Assembly: GCA_026724425.1 (NCBI GenBank)
Contig: JAIUCV010000009.1
Span: 24,569,846 to 24,633,845 of the forward strand
From: Erythrophleum ivorense
Taxonomy: Eukaryota; Streptophyta; Magnoliopsida; Fabales; Fabaceae
Length of the DNA: 64,000 bases
Direction: 5' to 3'
The notes under the pieces were generated by a model that saw nothing but the letters and a program-made list of their open reading frames with translations, ran no database searches and was not told the DNA's origin. The position numbers and the translations under genes are program-made. Numbering within the stretch: position 1 is the first letter of the stretch; each line of letters opens with the position of its first letter. Positions 36,801 to 49,200 of the stretch are shown piece by piece.

Positions 36801-38732
36801 TCTTAACCATTTTTATGGGCTCTTGGCTTATGCTCACCATGGCTAAGGGTTATTGGCTTCACCACATTTAAACAAATCCAAGTAAACATACTAAGCATCA
36901 TTTGAAAACATGTTACCACATCATGGTACCATGGAATAAAAGAACATGCTAGAATACTTTTCATGGTTTAGAATACACATACACACATTCAAAGATAAGG
37001 TAAGCATACATTCATACATAAAGGAAAGTGGAGAGAGCTACCTTTGCCATATAAGCACACTTTTTCTCTTAGAAATGCACTCCCTTTCTCAGCCACACAC
37101 TCACAATGATGGGAGACTTGTTTCTCTTGGCTTAAACACATGAAATAGGAACTAATTATGCTCTTGGAACCATTCTCAAAGCCACCTATCTACTTGGAAC
37201 TTTAACTTTGCCTTATGGTTCATTTATGGTTCCTAAATGCACCTAATGAAGTAACATTCATCAATTGAGTTCTAGACTCTATTCTTTCCTTTCATTTATG
37301 ACTCTTGAGTCCTTTTAAGTCTCTTAGAGTTATCACACAATTAAAACAAGGAGCCTAACTACATGTTGCTTCTTTAGGTCATATTATGCAACCTATAATG
37401 CCATCTCACTTTCTATGGTTTCTAAATTTTTTCCAAGGCTTCCTCTAATCCTCTTCCATTATATATGACTCAAAAATAAGCTTGGAACAAATTAAAACTT
37501 CCCCTAAGTGCCTTAACAACTCTAGGTCGAGACTATGCATCTTCTTAGCATCCATGGAGCTTGTTTTGTTTTCTTGATGGAAGATACATATGAGGAGCCT
37601 TCTAAGGATCTTAGGAGCTCATTTGAACACTCATTTAGGCCTAGGAATTATTGTATTAGATTAGATTTTACAAGGGACACTTGAAACACTAAAGTTTTCT
37701 ATCTTGAAATCTAATGGCTAGTTTGTTGTTTTCTTTGCATATTCTTATTCTTCTCCCTTAAATTCCTAAGATTTACCCTTGGGTCTGCCTAAAATCCATG
37801 CCTTCTTGAAGCTCCCTATGTTGGACAGACCAAGGAAAGAAGGGGAGAAGAAGTAGCTACCATAGGAATGAAGATTTACCTTGTTTCCTTGATTCTTCTT
37901 ACTTGTCTTTCACTTTCCTTGGCTTCCACACCTCAAATCCGAAATTTCTCCTCTATTCTGCACTCAAAATAGATCCAAGAACTTTAATAAAATCATAGGA
38001 ATGAAGGGGAAATGGAGGAGAAGAAGTTTGCTAAAGAGAAAGCATGAAAAAGCTAAGAAATTCCATACCTCTTCCTTGTTTTTCTCCTTCTTGTGTGCCT
38101 CACCCTTAGGGTTCTTTCTCTGATTTAGGGCTGAAACAAAGTGAGATAAATGAAAGAGGAGGTGGGGTGCCTCATATATAATATAGGTAGGTTAGGAAGA
38201 ACTTTCAAAAATTCCAATTTCATCCCTGAGTCTTGGCATTTTTGTTCCTATTCGTTTTACCTGCTTTTTGAGAACTATCTTTTCCATTATAAAATTTAAG
38301 TCCTTAATTTGAAAAAATTCCTTTAGAATCACTCAAATCAGAGCTAAAGCTTCCCAAACAAATATGTCAAAATTTAGGTCAACCGACGTTGGAAAACATC
38401 CACCAAAGGGGTTTTAACTATCCTAGGGCTTTCCATTGTTTTTAGGGCCTCTGAGAACCCCGAAGAACTTAAAACTTTCATTTAAAAAGCCCTGCTGTGT
38501 GAATTCTAAAATTTTCTCAAAATTAAGAAAATGCCATTACGTTTTATCAACATTTCGTTATAATTCATTTTTTTATTCTAGCTCCATTTTTCTTTCTGTC
38601 TAAGCCTGGGATTCTCATTTTTAGTAGTCTAGAATGCTATTTAAATTTTTCAAGACCTTAACTAATTCATTTCAGGAGACTTGTTTTGAAAACATATCCA
38701 TTTCTGTGATTTGACGAAAACCGAACATTACA
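36801..38732 (+). repeat. LTR-A copy 5, truncated at its left side
   Basis: Starts mid-repeat at the block 'atttttatgggctcttggctt' and continues through all later blocks to the end CCGAACATTACA at 38732. A TATATAATATAGG TATA-like site lies at about 38175, 560 bases before the right end, the same place as in copy 4. It is followed by TCTTG. Its first half is absent from the flank. No gene. Confidence 0.55.
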
Positions 38733-39184
38733 TCTTGAAAGCATGTAAAAGGGGGTTTTAAGTGCACTTTAAGTCGCCAAAAGTATAGTTAAAAAGTCAA
38801 AGAAGTCTAAGAGAAGTAGTTCTAAGTTTTAGATGTTAATGATACGTTTATGTGATATTTTAGGACAAGATAGTGAGACTCCATCTCATTGTAAGTGTAG
38901 AACCAAGAAAGAAAAGGAAACAGAGCCAAAAACAAAGCAAGAAAGTTAGAAGTTTTATTAGGTTTCTATCACCTATACAAGGTAGATTACTCTTCCCTAT
39001 TTAGTTGCATGTGGACTTGTTTAAGTTTGATATGCTTTGTATTGTAATGGTTGTCTCCCACAGTATATGCTATATTGCATTGCATCAATTGTATGTCATG
39101 TTTTACATGTTATGTTTAATGAGATGAGGTTATAAGATAAAGAGTGGTAATGGAAATGAACATAGTAATTCTCCTAAGCCTAAG
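38733..39184. other. Spacer, no gene
   Basis: About 450 bases between LTR-A copy 5 and LTR-C. No ORF, repeat or signal I can support. It ends with CTAAG, the left target duplication of LTR-C. Confidence 0.4.
39180..39184. repeat. Target-site duplication CTAAG, left
   Basis: CTAAG directly before the TG of LTR-C; identical to 42292-42296. Confidence 0.7.
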
Positions 39185-42100
39185 TGTAATACCTCCCTAT
39201 ATAACGCCTCTCTTACTACTGATGCCTCATATAGGACTTAGAATAGCCATTGAAAATTTGAACTGATGAAAATTTTCTTCCCCAACATATGTTTTCTGAA
39301 CTTGCTCATACAATTTTACTATTCATTTGGTCATTCCCATAATATTGTTTGACTTTGAAAACAATCAATTAATTATAGAAAAATCATATGAGGTTGGTTC
39401 AAGGCTTTAATTCAAGCTCTCTAAGTCCTTTACAAGGAAAAAATACTTACTCAACAGAATACTTATGAATTTGTATAAAAATTGGATAATTTTTACCCCT
39501 CCTTCAACATATTATTGTATTTATATTGATTTGTCCTTACATGAGTGCGTGTATCTTTGCATTCTAGGCATGCTAGCCATATTCTCTTTACGTAAGAGTC
39601 AAGTATATACATGGCTCTCTATTACATATCTGAGTACCTTATAACACCATAGCATAACTTATACACACAAGAATTCAAGATACTTAATTACATGACCAAA
39701 ATGTGATACACAAAAGTAAAGTCATTGGTTTATGCCTCCACACCTTTTGCCCTTTCTTTGCCTAAGCTTGGACCTAATATAAGTTATGTTTGGGGTGAGA
39801 TTATGAAATCTTAGTAGTAGTAAACTAATCTCATCCACAAGCAAGCATGTAAGTACATAACATAATGCCAATCAAGGTATCACATACTACATAGTGATGC
39901 AAGGAATTTCATACAAGGCCAAGCAATATTCTAGCATACATGTCTCATCATATAGCATCAATGCCATTCAGTACAACATAATACTCATCATTATACCAAC
40001 ACACAAGCTTAAAGAAAGAGAAAGGAAAACTACTACCTTAGAAATCTTGCTCCTTAAGCTTTAGGATTCAGCCCACTTACTCTTGGAGTTTCAAACAATT
40101 ATCAAATCCTATAATCATAATGATAATTCATTATAATTATCCTAGGGACCTAAAATTCTAAAGTAATATAGCCCTTTTTAATTTAATAGGAACATTGGAA
40201 TTGAAAAAATCTAACTTCTTCCCTTCCACTTGACTATGGCCGAATAGTATATATTTCTTGGCCAAAATTTAACAATTTTGTTCCATGAGTTTTGGGGGCT
40301 TTCTTATAGGTATTCCTAACTAAAAGCACCCTTTTTAATCCATTAGAAAGGATAAAATTATCAAATTCCAGCCCTAACAACACGTTTTGTCATTACATAA
40401 GCTAGCTCCGTTTTAGGTCTGAAAGTGAGTTTCTTTGGTTCTAAAAATTCCATAGCCTCTTCCTTTATGTTTTAGGGCATGAAATTTGGTATACATGACT
40501 TTAAGACATTGAGAAAACACCATAAAAATTTTGGGAAAATTCGGACAGCATCTCCCCAACATTTTCATTTTCCCAAAAATTTACAAGCTTTGTGTTTTTC
40601 AAGGCTCTAATAAACAACAAAATGGATGAGCTCATGTGCCCTCCATAGCCAATATATAAACTCCATTCATAGGCCTTCATATTCAACATATAAACTCAAT
40701 TTCTAATGATCCATATTCTGTCCAAAAGTGACTCATAACTAGGGTTTAACAAAACTAACTTAAAACATGTGATTTTCAAGTGCGAGGTAAAGAAAACTTA
40801 CTCTTTAAGCTTAATCCTTGCTTCCTTTGCTTTTCTCACTCTAAAATCCTTTCTTTTCCCACTTAGAGCAAAATTCCACCTTGAAGAAAAGATGAATATG
40901 CAGCTGCCCTTTGGAGAAAATGGTTGGAGGATGGAGAAGATAAAGAAATTTGGTGAAGAATGGTGGTAATTTTGCTTGGTTTCACTTCTTCTCACACTTT
41001 TTCTCCCTCTCTCTCTCTCTTCACGGTTTTCTTTCTTTCTCCCTTGGGTGTGGCGTGAAAATGGTGGAATGGAGGTGAAGAAGATGAATTTAATGAAGTT
41101 AAATGGTCACACTAAATTTGGACCCTTGGATCAACCTTTTCAAGATCAAATCTTAACCTTCCATTCCTTTTTCTTTTGATTTTTTCTAATTTCATAATTA
41201 CATATCTTTTTCCAAAAGTTCTTGGCCACACACTTGGAAGCCTTTTCTTAGCCCTTAAGTCATCGTTAGTAACCATGGTTAATTTCCTTAACTCAACCAT
41301 GGTTAACTTTTAACTTAACCATAATTAGTTTCTAACTTAACCATGGTTAGTTCTTTAAAACAACTAAAATCCTTTTCTTCTTTCTTTTTATTTTATTTTA
41401 TATTTATATTTGGGTTTCATCTTCTCTAAAATCCTAATTATACCTTCTCTTCTCTTTTGGGCCTTTAGAATCGGCTATTGGGCCTTACAGTTATCTAAAA
41501 ATCGGTATCCAGGCCCGATTAAGGTTTTACAGTACAATACCTACCTTTAGACTTTCTACAATTTATAAATATGATTTTCTCTACTTTCTGGCCATGCTGA
41601 GCTTCACACATGGATCAGGGTCATATAGGTGTAATTTTCACCATTCTGTATTATGATTGTGCTATAAAATTTTTATTTGCTGCAATTTTGAAACTCCTTC
41701 AGGATTTCCTAGCTTTTTAGCTATTTCTATTTTTATAGTTGTTATAACTTTTTTTTTCTATTTTGCTCATAATTTTTGATCGAGCTAACTAGATCCTGGA
41801 CCGGATCTTGCCCGGCCATCTGGATAACTTGGCTTCATTAGACCTGTATCATCAATTGGAGTTTAACAATGGGTCACGAATTTATGAGATTCTTGCCCAA
41901 TTTTTTGATATTCGTGCCTAAAGCTACGAATATAGGGTGAAACTAGAGTTCCCTAAACTTTCGGGCAATTTATACATCTTGCCCTACTTATAATTTTTTC
42001 TTTGCATTTTGGTCCCTAACTCCTTTATACTTGACTTTGGAGGCTCTTCGAAACCTTTTTCTGATCTCTTTTTTTTCATCTATTTTAGCCCCAATATTAG

Positions 42101-42291
42101 GGCACTTCTACCCTTGACTCATCATTATTTGTAGTCTAAAGATTATTTTAATTTTATTAGACCTTAATTTACTCTATTTGGGGGATTTCCTTTTGTATCC
42201 GATGAATTTCGTACGTTGAAGGAGAAACCATATGCTACGTTTCTCGCATTCCCTTACGTTTTCTTGAATTTTCAAAAAATCGGATGTTACA
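39185..42291 (+). repeat. LTR-C copy 1, solo-LTR-like, 3.1 kb
   Basis: Begins TGTAATACCTCCC and ends CGGATGTTACA, with a perfect CTAAG duplication at 39180-39184 and 42292-42296. It shares its layout and ends with LTR-A but has its own body. For example, GGGGTGAGATTATGAAATC at 39796 recurs at 62995 in the second copy. Frames at 40501-41300 lie on both strands and are not convincing. Includes four AACCATGGTT-like palindromes at 41271-41348. Confidence 0.7.
41265..41360. repeat. AACCATGGTT palindrome cluster in LTR-C
   Basis: AACCATGGTT at 41271-41280, 41295-41304 and 41339-41348, plus AACCATAATT near 41317, in units of about 22-24 bases. Each is a perfect or near-perfect 10-bp palindrome. Confidence 0.65.
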
Positions 42292-42296
42292 CTAAG
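42292..42296. repeat. Target-site duplication CTAAG, right
   Basis: CTAAG directly after the terminal CA of LTR-C. Confidence 0.7.
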
Positions 42297-42493
42297 AGAA
42301 AAGCTTAAGCTAAATTGAGATTGATGGCTATGAAAGAGTATGTAGTAAACATTAAAGCATTTATAATAGTTTTCCATGACCATGTCTCATGCCATCAAAG
42401 AACATGCTTATATTTTATATTATAATATGCCTATAGTATCAATTTCTTATCTTTTCTACTTTTAATAGTGAAAAATATCGAAATTTGTCATAC

Positions 42494-44310
42494 TGTAATA
42501 TCTTAGTACCATATTTCTCTATTCAAGATGACTTACATACGTTCTCAAGGAAAATCCAATAAAAATCCATGGAAATAATGAATTTATTTGCATTACATTA
42601 GGAGTTAAATTTTCATTTCGCATCATATGGGCCTTGTGAATTCCCCAACATCATTCTCTAATTATTTTCTACTTATACAAGTCATAAATGCTCTAAAACA
42701 TCACACAATCCACAAGTATAAGACCAAAACTCTCAAAATTAAATCATTTCTCACAGATTCCATAGTGGCAGTTTTCTGGGGTAACTTTAAAAAAATCATA
42801 ACTAAATCTAAAAAAAGTGAAAAATCAAACAAACCATCACTTTTTGAAAATCTATGGATGTTAACTTTACACTAAAAGGAATTTCAAGCCACAAAAATTT
42901 CATCTGGGCCACGTTTGACAATAGAAAAAGTACGACGGTTAGACTACTCAGAATACTGATATATCTTACTAATGTAAAATTTGAAAATTCATAATTAATT
43001 CCAAAAAAATCAAATTTGTGGAAAGTATACCAATTTGGAAATTTGTGGATGTTAGATAGAAGGGAAAAATAGTTCCAGATCAATTAAAGAGCATTCAGAC
43101 CTAGAAAAATGATGGAATAGTACTAGAGGTCTGACTAGATGCCTGGAATAGAATAGAAACTTCAAAAATTAATGTCTTCCTCTCTAGACATCTAATTGAG
43201 GTGCTTCTAGTTGTCACAGGCCATTGGGATAGTCTAGTTTCACTCTGTAACATTTCATAACAATTGGACATTGTTTGCCCCATGAATGATAGAGTTTCAT
43301 TTTGGACCAAATGAACAATAGTATTAACAAAAACTAGAAAAATTTTTAACTTCAAAAATTTGCCAAAAATTCATAGACCTCCAAATATTTTGTACTTTAG
43401 CTTCCCAAAAAGCTCTTAATATGCTCTATATCCATGCCAATTTTTAGACTAAGGAGAGTTCATTTGGACAAAAAGTGACACAGCCTCACAAATTGGCCAA
43501 TTTTGGCTCCTATAATGCATCAACTTGGTCCAAATGGCTTCTATTATAGTTTGGCACCTGTTGAGAAAGTTTAAAAGCTTGAATACAACTTGTAGGCACT
43601 GCCTAAGTGGTCCCAAATACCATGCATCTCAATTTGGCTATCCCACATCCATTATTACACTAACATCCCAAGCCATCAAAGGGGCACTTTGCATAATTCA
43701 ATCACTTTGTTACCATCTAACATTTATACAATATCCATACATCATTTTACATTTGTTCAAGGTCTTAAATCTCAAAAATAACATATATAAGCTTACTTTA
43801 ACATTCAACTATAATTAGAATTACATAATTAACAAAGTATGACATATTAAGCTCCTTGGCTTGCATTCCTTTAATCTTGAGCACCACCTAGGCATTTTAA
43901 GAAGGAAGAGGGAAGGGGAATGAGATTCATGGAATCTCAATAGCTCACACATCTATTCACACACACATTCAAGGCATATACATATCAAGTGCACAAATAT
44001 GGAAAGTGAGACAACCATAATGCATGCAAGATTATAATTTCCATGCTACCAATTCACACTAAGTCAAGAACATGCTCTAGAGCCTTTTAGTTTTGCCTCA
44101 CCCCATTTCTAGGACTTTTGGATTTGTCTCACTCTTGGCCTAGGGACTTTTGACTTGGCCTCACCCATGCCATAAGACTTTTGGCATCTCTTCACCTTCA
44201 TTAAGGGATTTTTGGCATCACCTCACCCTTATGAGCCATTTCCACAATCAATGATATTCAAGACAACACATTGATACCAATGCAATCTCAAGACATCAAG
44301 TGGCATGTTC
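42494..44310 (+). repeat. LTR-A copy 6, left part (before Gypsy)
   Basis: Begins TGTAATATCTTAGTACC at 42494. It carries the family blocks up to GGAATGAGATTCATGGAATC (near 43917) and the repeated 'gggactttt...ctcaccc' block (44095-44240). The Gypsy element then interrupts it after the TGTTC at 44306-44310. It continues at 51597. Frames at 42627-43818 lie on both strands and show no domain. Confidence 0.6.
44306..44310. repeat. Target-site duplication TGTTC, left
   Basis: TGTTC just before the 5' LTR; identical to 51592-51596. A 5-bp duplication is usual for Ty3/Gypsy integrase. Confidence 0.85.
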
Positions 44311-45077
44311 TGATATGAACCAGACTCATGTGGGGAAGGATGCTCGTGTGGAGAAGGACTTGATGATAGATGGCCCAATGACAAGAGGAAGAGTTAAGCG
44401 TCTACAAAGAGCAATTGGGCTTCAATTTGCTAAATTAGAAGCCCATAATGTTAGTGCATGCATTGAGGAAGCAAATGAAGCCTTAATCATGCTTATTCAA
44501 GCCCAGGTTGATGCTTAAAGAGCCCATTGAAGATAGATGACGTGAATAGTACTTCAAATGCAAGATGTCCAGCCCATTAGTATTAATTAGTTTCTATTAG
44601 GCTGATTATCTATCCTTTTCTATTTTTAAAAAGATTTGATTTTGTATCCCTATTTTTTAGATCTTTCAGTTAGGATTATGTAGTTAGTTTCCTACTTTTC
44701 CTCTAGTAGATAGGTTTGAGCTACACTATAAATATATGTAATCTGCCTTCATTTGAATCAGATTGGAAGTAGTAGAATTATTGAGTGTTTCTCTAATTGT
44801 GAGAATCTTATTTTTTCTTTGCTCTTGTGAAACCTTTGTCTTGTCAACCTATCTTTAGGTTGGTGATTCAAGTTCGCAAAAGCCCCCAATTCGTGCTTCG
44901 ATCCAAGTGTGTCGTTGTGTGGATTGGTTTATTGTGTTCGTGGTTAGGCGCATTGTCTAAGTAGCAGGTTAACGTTCTTATAACGTTAGTTGGCTATTTG
45001 CTTCCGTCGGGTCTCGAACCATCATCTATCCATCAACCTACGTCGTGAAGATTGGGCCACCCCTTGATTTCGCATCA
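44311..45077 (+). repeat. 5' LTR of the Gypsy element, 767 bp
   Basis: Starts TGATATGAACCAG and ends TTTCGCATCA, giving the TG...CA ends. It is about 98.8% identical by eye to the 3' LTR. Its first 208 bases are the duplicate of the end of the pol frame. It has a TATAAATATA promoter box at 44727-44736. Confidence 0.9.
44727..44736 (+). promoter_or_regulatory. TATA box of the Gypsy 5' LTR
   Basis: TATAAATATA in the context CACTATAAATATATG, about 350 bases before the LTR end. It is conserved in the 3' LTR at 51244-51253 and would set the start of the genomic RNA roughly 30 bases downstream. Confidence 0.7.
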
Positions 45078-45079
45078 TT

Positions 45080-45091
45080 TGGTATCAGAGC
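45080..45091 (+). other. Primer-binding site, initiator tRNA-Met
   Basis: TGGTATCAGAGC, two bases after the 5' LTR, complementary to the last 12 bases of plant initiator methionine tRNA. Reverse transcription of the minus strand would start here. Confidence 0.9.
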
Positions 45092-46241
45092 TTCAGTTTA
45101 CACGGTAGGTTGTCTATCATACATTCATCATCCACCATTCTACTTCTTTTCTAGCCTCCATATTTTTTTTCCCTTTTCCATATCCATTCATTGCTACCTT
45201 TTATTATAAAAAAAAAATACTAAACTTTCTACCTTCCCTTGTTTCTAGATTTGATCCTTAGTGTGCAAGATTTGGTTTTTTATGCTACAAGAGCCATTCA
45301 TTTTGTAATATGGAAAATTTTTGTTCTGGACGTGTTATTTTTGCCTTATCTATTCAACCCCTTTCCTTTTGAGATTTTGGACGATTAATAGGTCAATCCT
45401 AAGTTTCAGAATCTCAACTTTCATTTCGTTTTAGAATCATCAAATTCGGAGTTCTCTAGAGGAAGTTATTGTTATTTTTAGTGGTAACGTTTTCTGATCT
45501 GTTTCTTATTGTGTGATCTTGTGATTCTCTTTCATCTGATCTAAAAAAAAAAGAGGCAAAAAAAAAAAGGAAAAGGAAAAGGAATAGAAAAGAAAAGCAA
45601 AAAAAAAAAAAGGTTAGCAAAAAAAAACGAAAAAAAAAATTGTGATCGGATTTCTTTCATTTGTGATCAGCATTGTTTCCTCTTCCATTTGTTTCCTAAT
45701 TTTTTTGATCCACTTTCCTATTCCTATATTGTTTCCTTTTATCTTGTGATTGTGGACTTTCCTATTGTGACTTCAACTTGTTTCCTATTCCTTTGATTTG
45801 AACTTTCCTAATCTAACCCTCCGTTGATTTCTCATATCTTGGGTTTTTAGAATCATTGTAATTGGCTCTTTGGTATTTTAAACTTGATTTTGCATTGCTA
45901 AGTGGTTAAATCTTCCCTTTTTCATATTGGAACCCTAGCCTAACCAAACCCTAACCTTTACTTGTAACTTGTATGCGCCAATCACAACTTTTCATACCAT
46001 CCACCAGCACATACTTTGGTGAACCGAGAATTGGCAGTCCTTGATCACTTGACAAGGTCTTAGGTAACATAAAAGCTTGGGATTTGATATTGAGAGGTAA
46101 AAGGCAAGAGTGGATAAGATCATTGTAGAAAAAGCCAATAAGAGAGAGTAAACACGAGTGAGAGTGTTATATCTCAATTGAGTGAAACACGTGAGGAAAT
46201 ATTTGTGAGGTCCTATATACTTTTGTTTCTTTTTCACTAAC
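45092..46241 (+). other. Untranslated leader of the Gypsy element
   Basis: About 1.15 kb without a gene, pyrimidine-rich with T/C tracts and an A-rich simple-sequence run at 45541-45645. Long leaders are common in plant Gypsy elements and would hold dimerisation and packaging signals, which I cannot place. Confidence 0.6.
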
Positions 46242-49200
46242 ATAGCAGATAATCGAGAAAAAGGAGTTGCACATGAAAGTGATAATGATGATCAAAATTC
46301 ATTTGGAGTAGCGCCTTTGCAAATGAAAGCTTTAGTGAGTCATTTTGAAAGGATGCTTGATAAGAAGTTGGAAGGACTTCATGAACGCTTAGATCGAGTG
46401 GAGAGTAGAACCTCTAGCCAAAGGACTACTACTCAAGCTAACCAAAGACAAGCTCATGCTGCATGCCCACAACACCGTGAATATGCGGAAGACATGGAGA
46501 GCCATGATGAAAATTATGAAGGAGAGGAGACTCAGCCAAGAAGAAGGCCACTCAACATACAAAGAAGACCCTTGAGGAGGCCTAGAGATGAAGAAGAAGG
46601 CCTTGGAGGAGTCAAAGTCAAAATTCCTTCCTTTCAAGGCAAGAGTGATCCAGAAACATACCTGGAGTGGGAGATGCGTGTAGAGCAAATCTTTTCATGC
46701 CATAACTACTCTGAGGGTAAGAAGGTCAAAATTGCTACTCTTGAGTTTACTGATTATGCTCTTATTTGGTGGGACCAAATGTAAAAGGAGCGGATTAGAT
46801 ACGGAGAGCACCTCATCTCAACATGGGAAGAGATGAAGGCTATCATGAGGAGACGATTCATTCCATCCTATTTTCGAAGGGAACTTCACAATAAGCTTCA
46901 ACGCCTCACTCAAAGATCCAAGAGTGTGGATGAGTACTACAAGGAAATGCAAATAGCCATGATTAGAGCTAATGTAGAGGAGGATCCAGAAGCAACAATG
47001 GCTCGTTTCTTAGATGGGCTTAATCGTGACATAGCCGATGTTGTGGAGATGTACCACTATGTTGAGATTCATGACTTAGTCCACCAAGTTGCGAAGGTGG
47101 AAAAACAACTCAAAAGGAAGAATATTGCAAGGAAGAACTCCAGTTCAACTTCTTTCAACTCATGGAGGAACAACCCAAAGAAAGATATTCCCTTTACTTC
47201 AAATTCAAAGAAAGAAGAAAAGCTGGCTGCACCACCCAAGAAGGTTCAAAGTGGGCCTAATCCTTCAAGAAATCGAGACATAATATGCTTCAAGTGCCAA
47301 GGGAGAGGACACATCTCTAGTGAATGTCCTAACAAGCGAACCATGAATATCAACAACCTTGGTGAGTGGGAAACTGAAGGAGAAACAACAGAGGAAGAAG
47401 AAGAGCTATTCATGGAAAATGAAGATGGAGAGTATGCAGAAGAAGGAGAACTCCTTGTAACTAGGAGAGCCCTTAGTGCCCAGATGATGGCAGACGAAGA
47501 TAAACAAAGAGAGAACTTATTCCATACTCGTTGCCAAATCCAAGGAAAGATATGTGGTGTGATTATAGACGGAGGAAGTTGCTGCAATGTGGCAAGCACT
47601 GAGCTAGTGGAGAAGTTGAATTTGTCTACTTTCAAGCATCAACGGCCTTACAAACTCCAATGGCTCAATGAATGTGGAGAATTGAGAGTAACCAAGCAAG
47701 TTAAGGTAATGTTTTCAATTGGCAAGTATAAGGATGAAGTGCTTTGTGATGTTGTACCAATGAAAGCATGTCATATTTTATTAGGTAGGCCTTGGCAGTA
47801 TGATAGACGTGTTACACATGATGGTTTTCTAAATCATTATTCTTTTGTACTTAGAGGGGAATCTATAACCCTCCTTCCTATGTCACCAAAGCAAGTGTTA
47901 GAAGATCAAATCAAGAGAGAGAAGAAAAGAGAAAGTGAGTGTGTAAAAGTGTCTGAAAAAGAGGAGAGTAAAATTGAGAAAAGAAAAGAGGGCAAGCCAA
48001 GAGAAGAGAGAGGAAAAGGAGAGAGAGCTAAAGGTAAAAGAGAGAAAGAGGGAGAAAGAGAGAAAAGTTTGTTAATAGCAAGAAAGAGTGAGATCAAACA
48101 AGCTTTGTTTTCTCAACAAAACCTCTTAGTAGTTATCTATAAAGAGGCTATGTTGAATACTAATGACTTAACCTCTACTTTGCCTAGTCTTAGTATATCT
48201 CTTTTGCAGGAATATGGAGATGTCTTTCCCGAAGAGGTACCACCTGGGTTGCCACCAATTAGAGGGATAGAACATCAAATTGACTTTATACCTGGAGCAC
48301 CTTTGCCCAATCATCCAGCTTACCGAGCTAATCCTGAAGAGACCAAGGAGATTCAAAGACAAGTGCAAGAGCTGCTGGAAAAGGGATATGTGAGGGAGAG
48401 CCTTAGCCCATGTGCAGTACCAGTGTTGCTCGTGCCTAAAAAGGATGGCACATGGAGAATGTGCATTGATTGTCGAGCTATCAATAATATAACGGTAAGA
48501 TATCATCATCCTATCCCTAGGTTAGATGATATGCTTGATGAATTAAATGGCTCCACTATCTTCTCTAAAATTGATTTAAAAAGTGGCTACCATCAAATTA
48601 GGATGAAAGAAGGAGATGAATAGAAAACTGCATTTAAGACTAAACATGGACTTTATGAATGGTTAGTTATGCCTTTTGGTCTCACTAATGCACCTAGCAT
48701 AGTTATGAGGTTGATGAATTATGTCTTGCGTGCATTCATAGGTAAATTTGTGGTAGTTTACTTTGATGATATCCTTGTGTATAGTAGGACTTTGCATGAG
48801 CATGTAGATCACTTGAGACAAGTCCTAGGGGTTTTAAGAAAAGAAAGATTGTTTGGCAATTTGAATAAGTGTGATTTTTGCACTAATAAAGTTGTTTTTC
48901 TTGGTTTTGTTGTGAGTGCTGAGGGGGTTGAGGTTGATGAAGAGAAAATCAAAGCCATTCAAGATTGGCCAACCCCTACCACCATCGGACAAGTGAGGAG
49001 CTTCCATGGACTTGCAAGCTTTTATAGGAGATTTGTGAGGGACTTCAGCTCACTGGCAGCTCCTTTGAATGAGTTGACAAAGAAGAATGTTCCATTCAAG
49101 TGGGGAGAAGCTCAAGAGAAAGCCTTCCAAACCATCAAGGAGAGGCTCATACATGCACCTTTATTAGTCCTTCCAGATTTTGGTAAGATTTTTGAGGTTG

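Noticed and set aside
44300..44518. Small frame at the 5' LTR
   Set aside because: It is the LTR duplicate of the pol end joined by chance to an ATG in the flank; not a gene.
47906..48097. Minus-strand frame opposite gag-pol
   Set aside because: Shadow of the Lys/Glu/Arg-rich linker on the coding strand.
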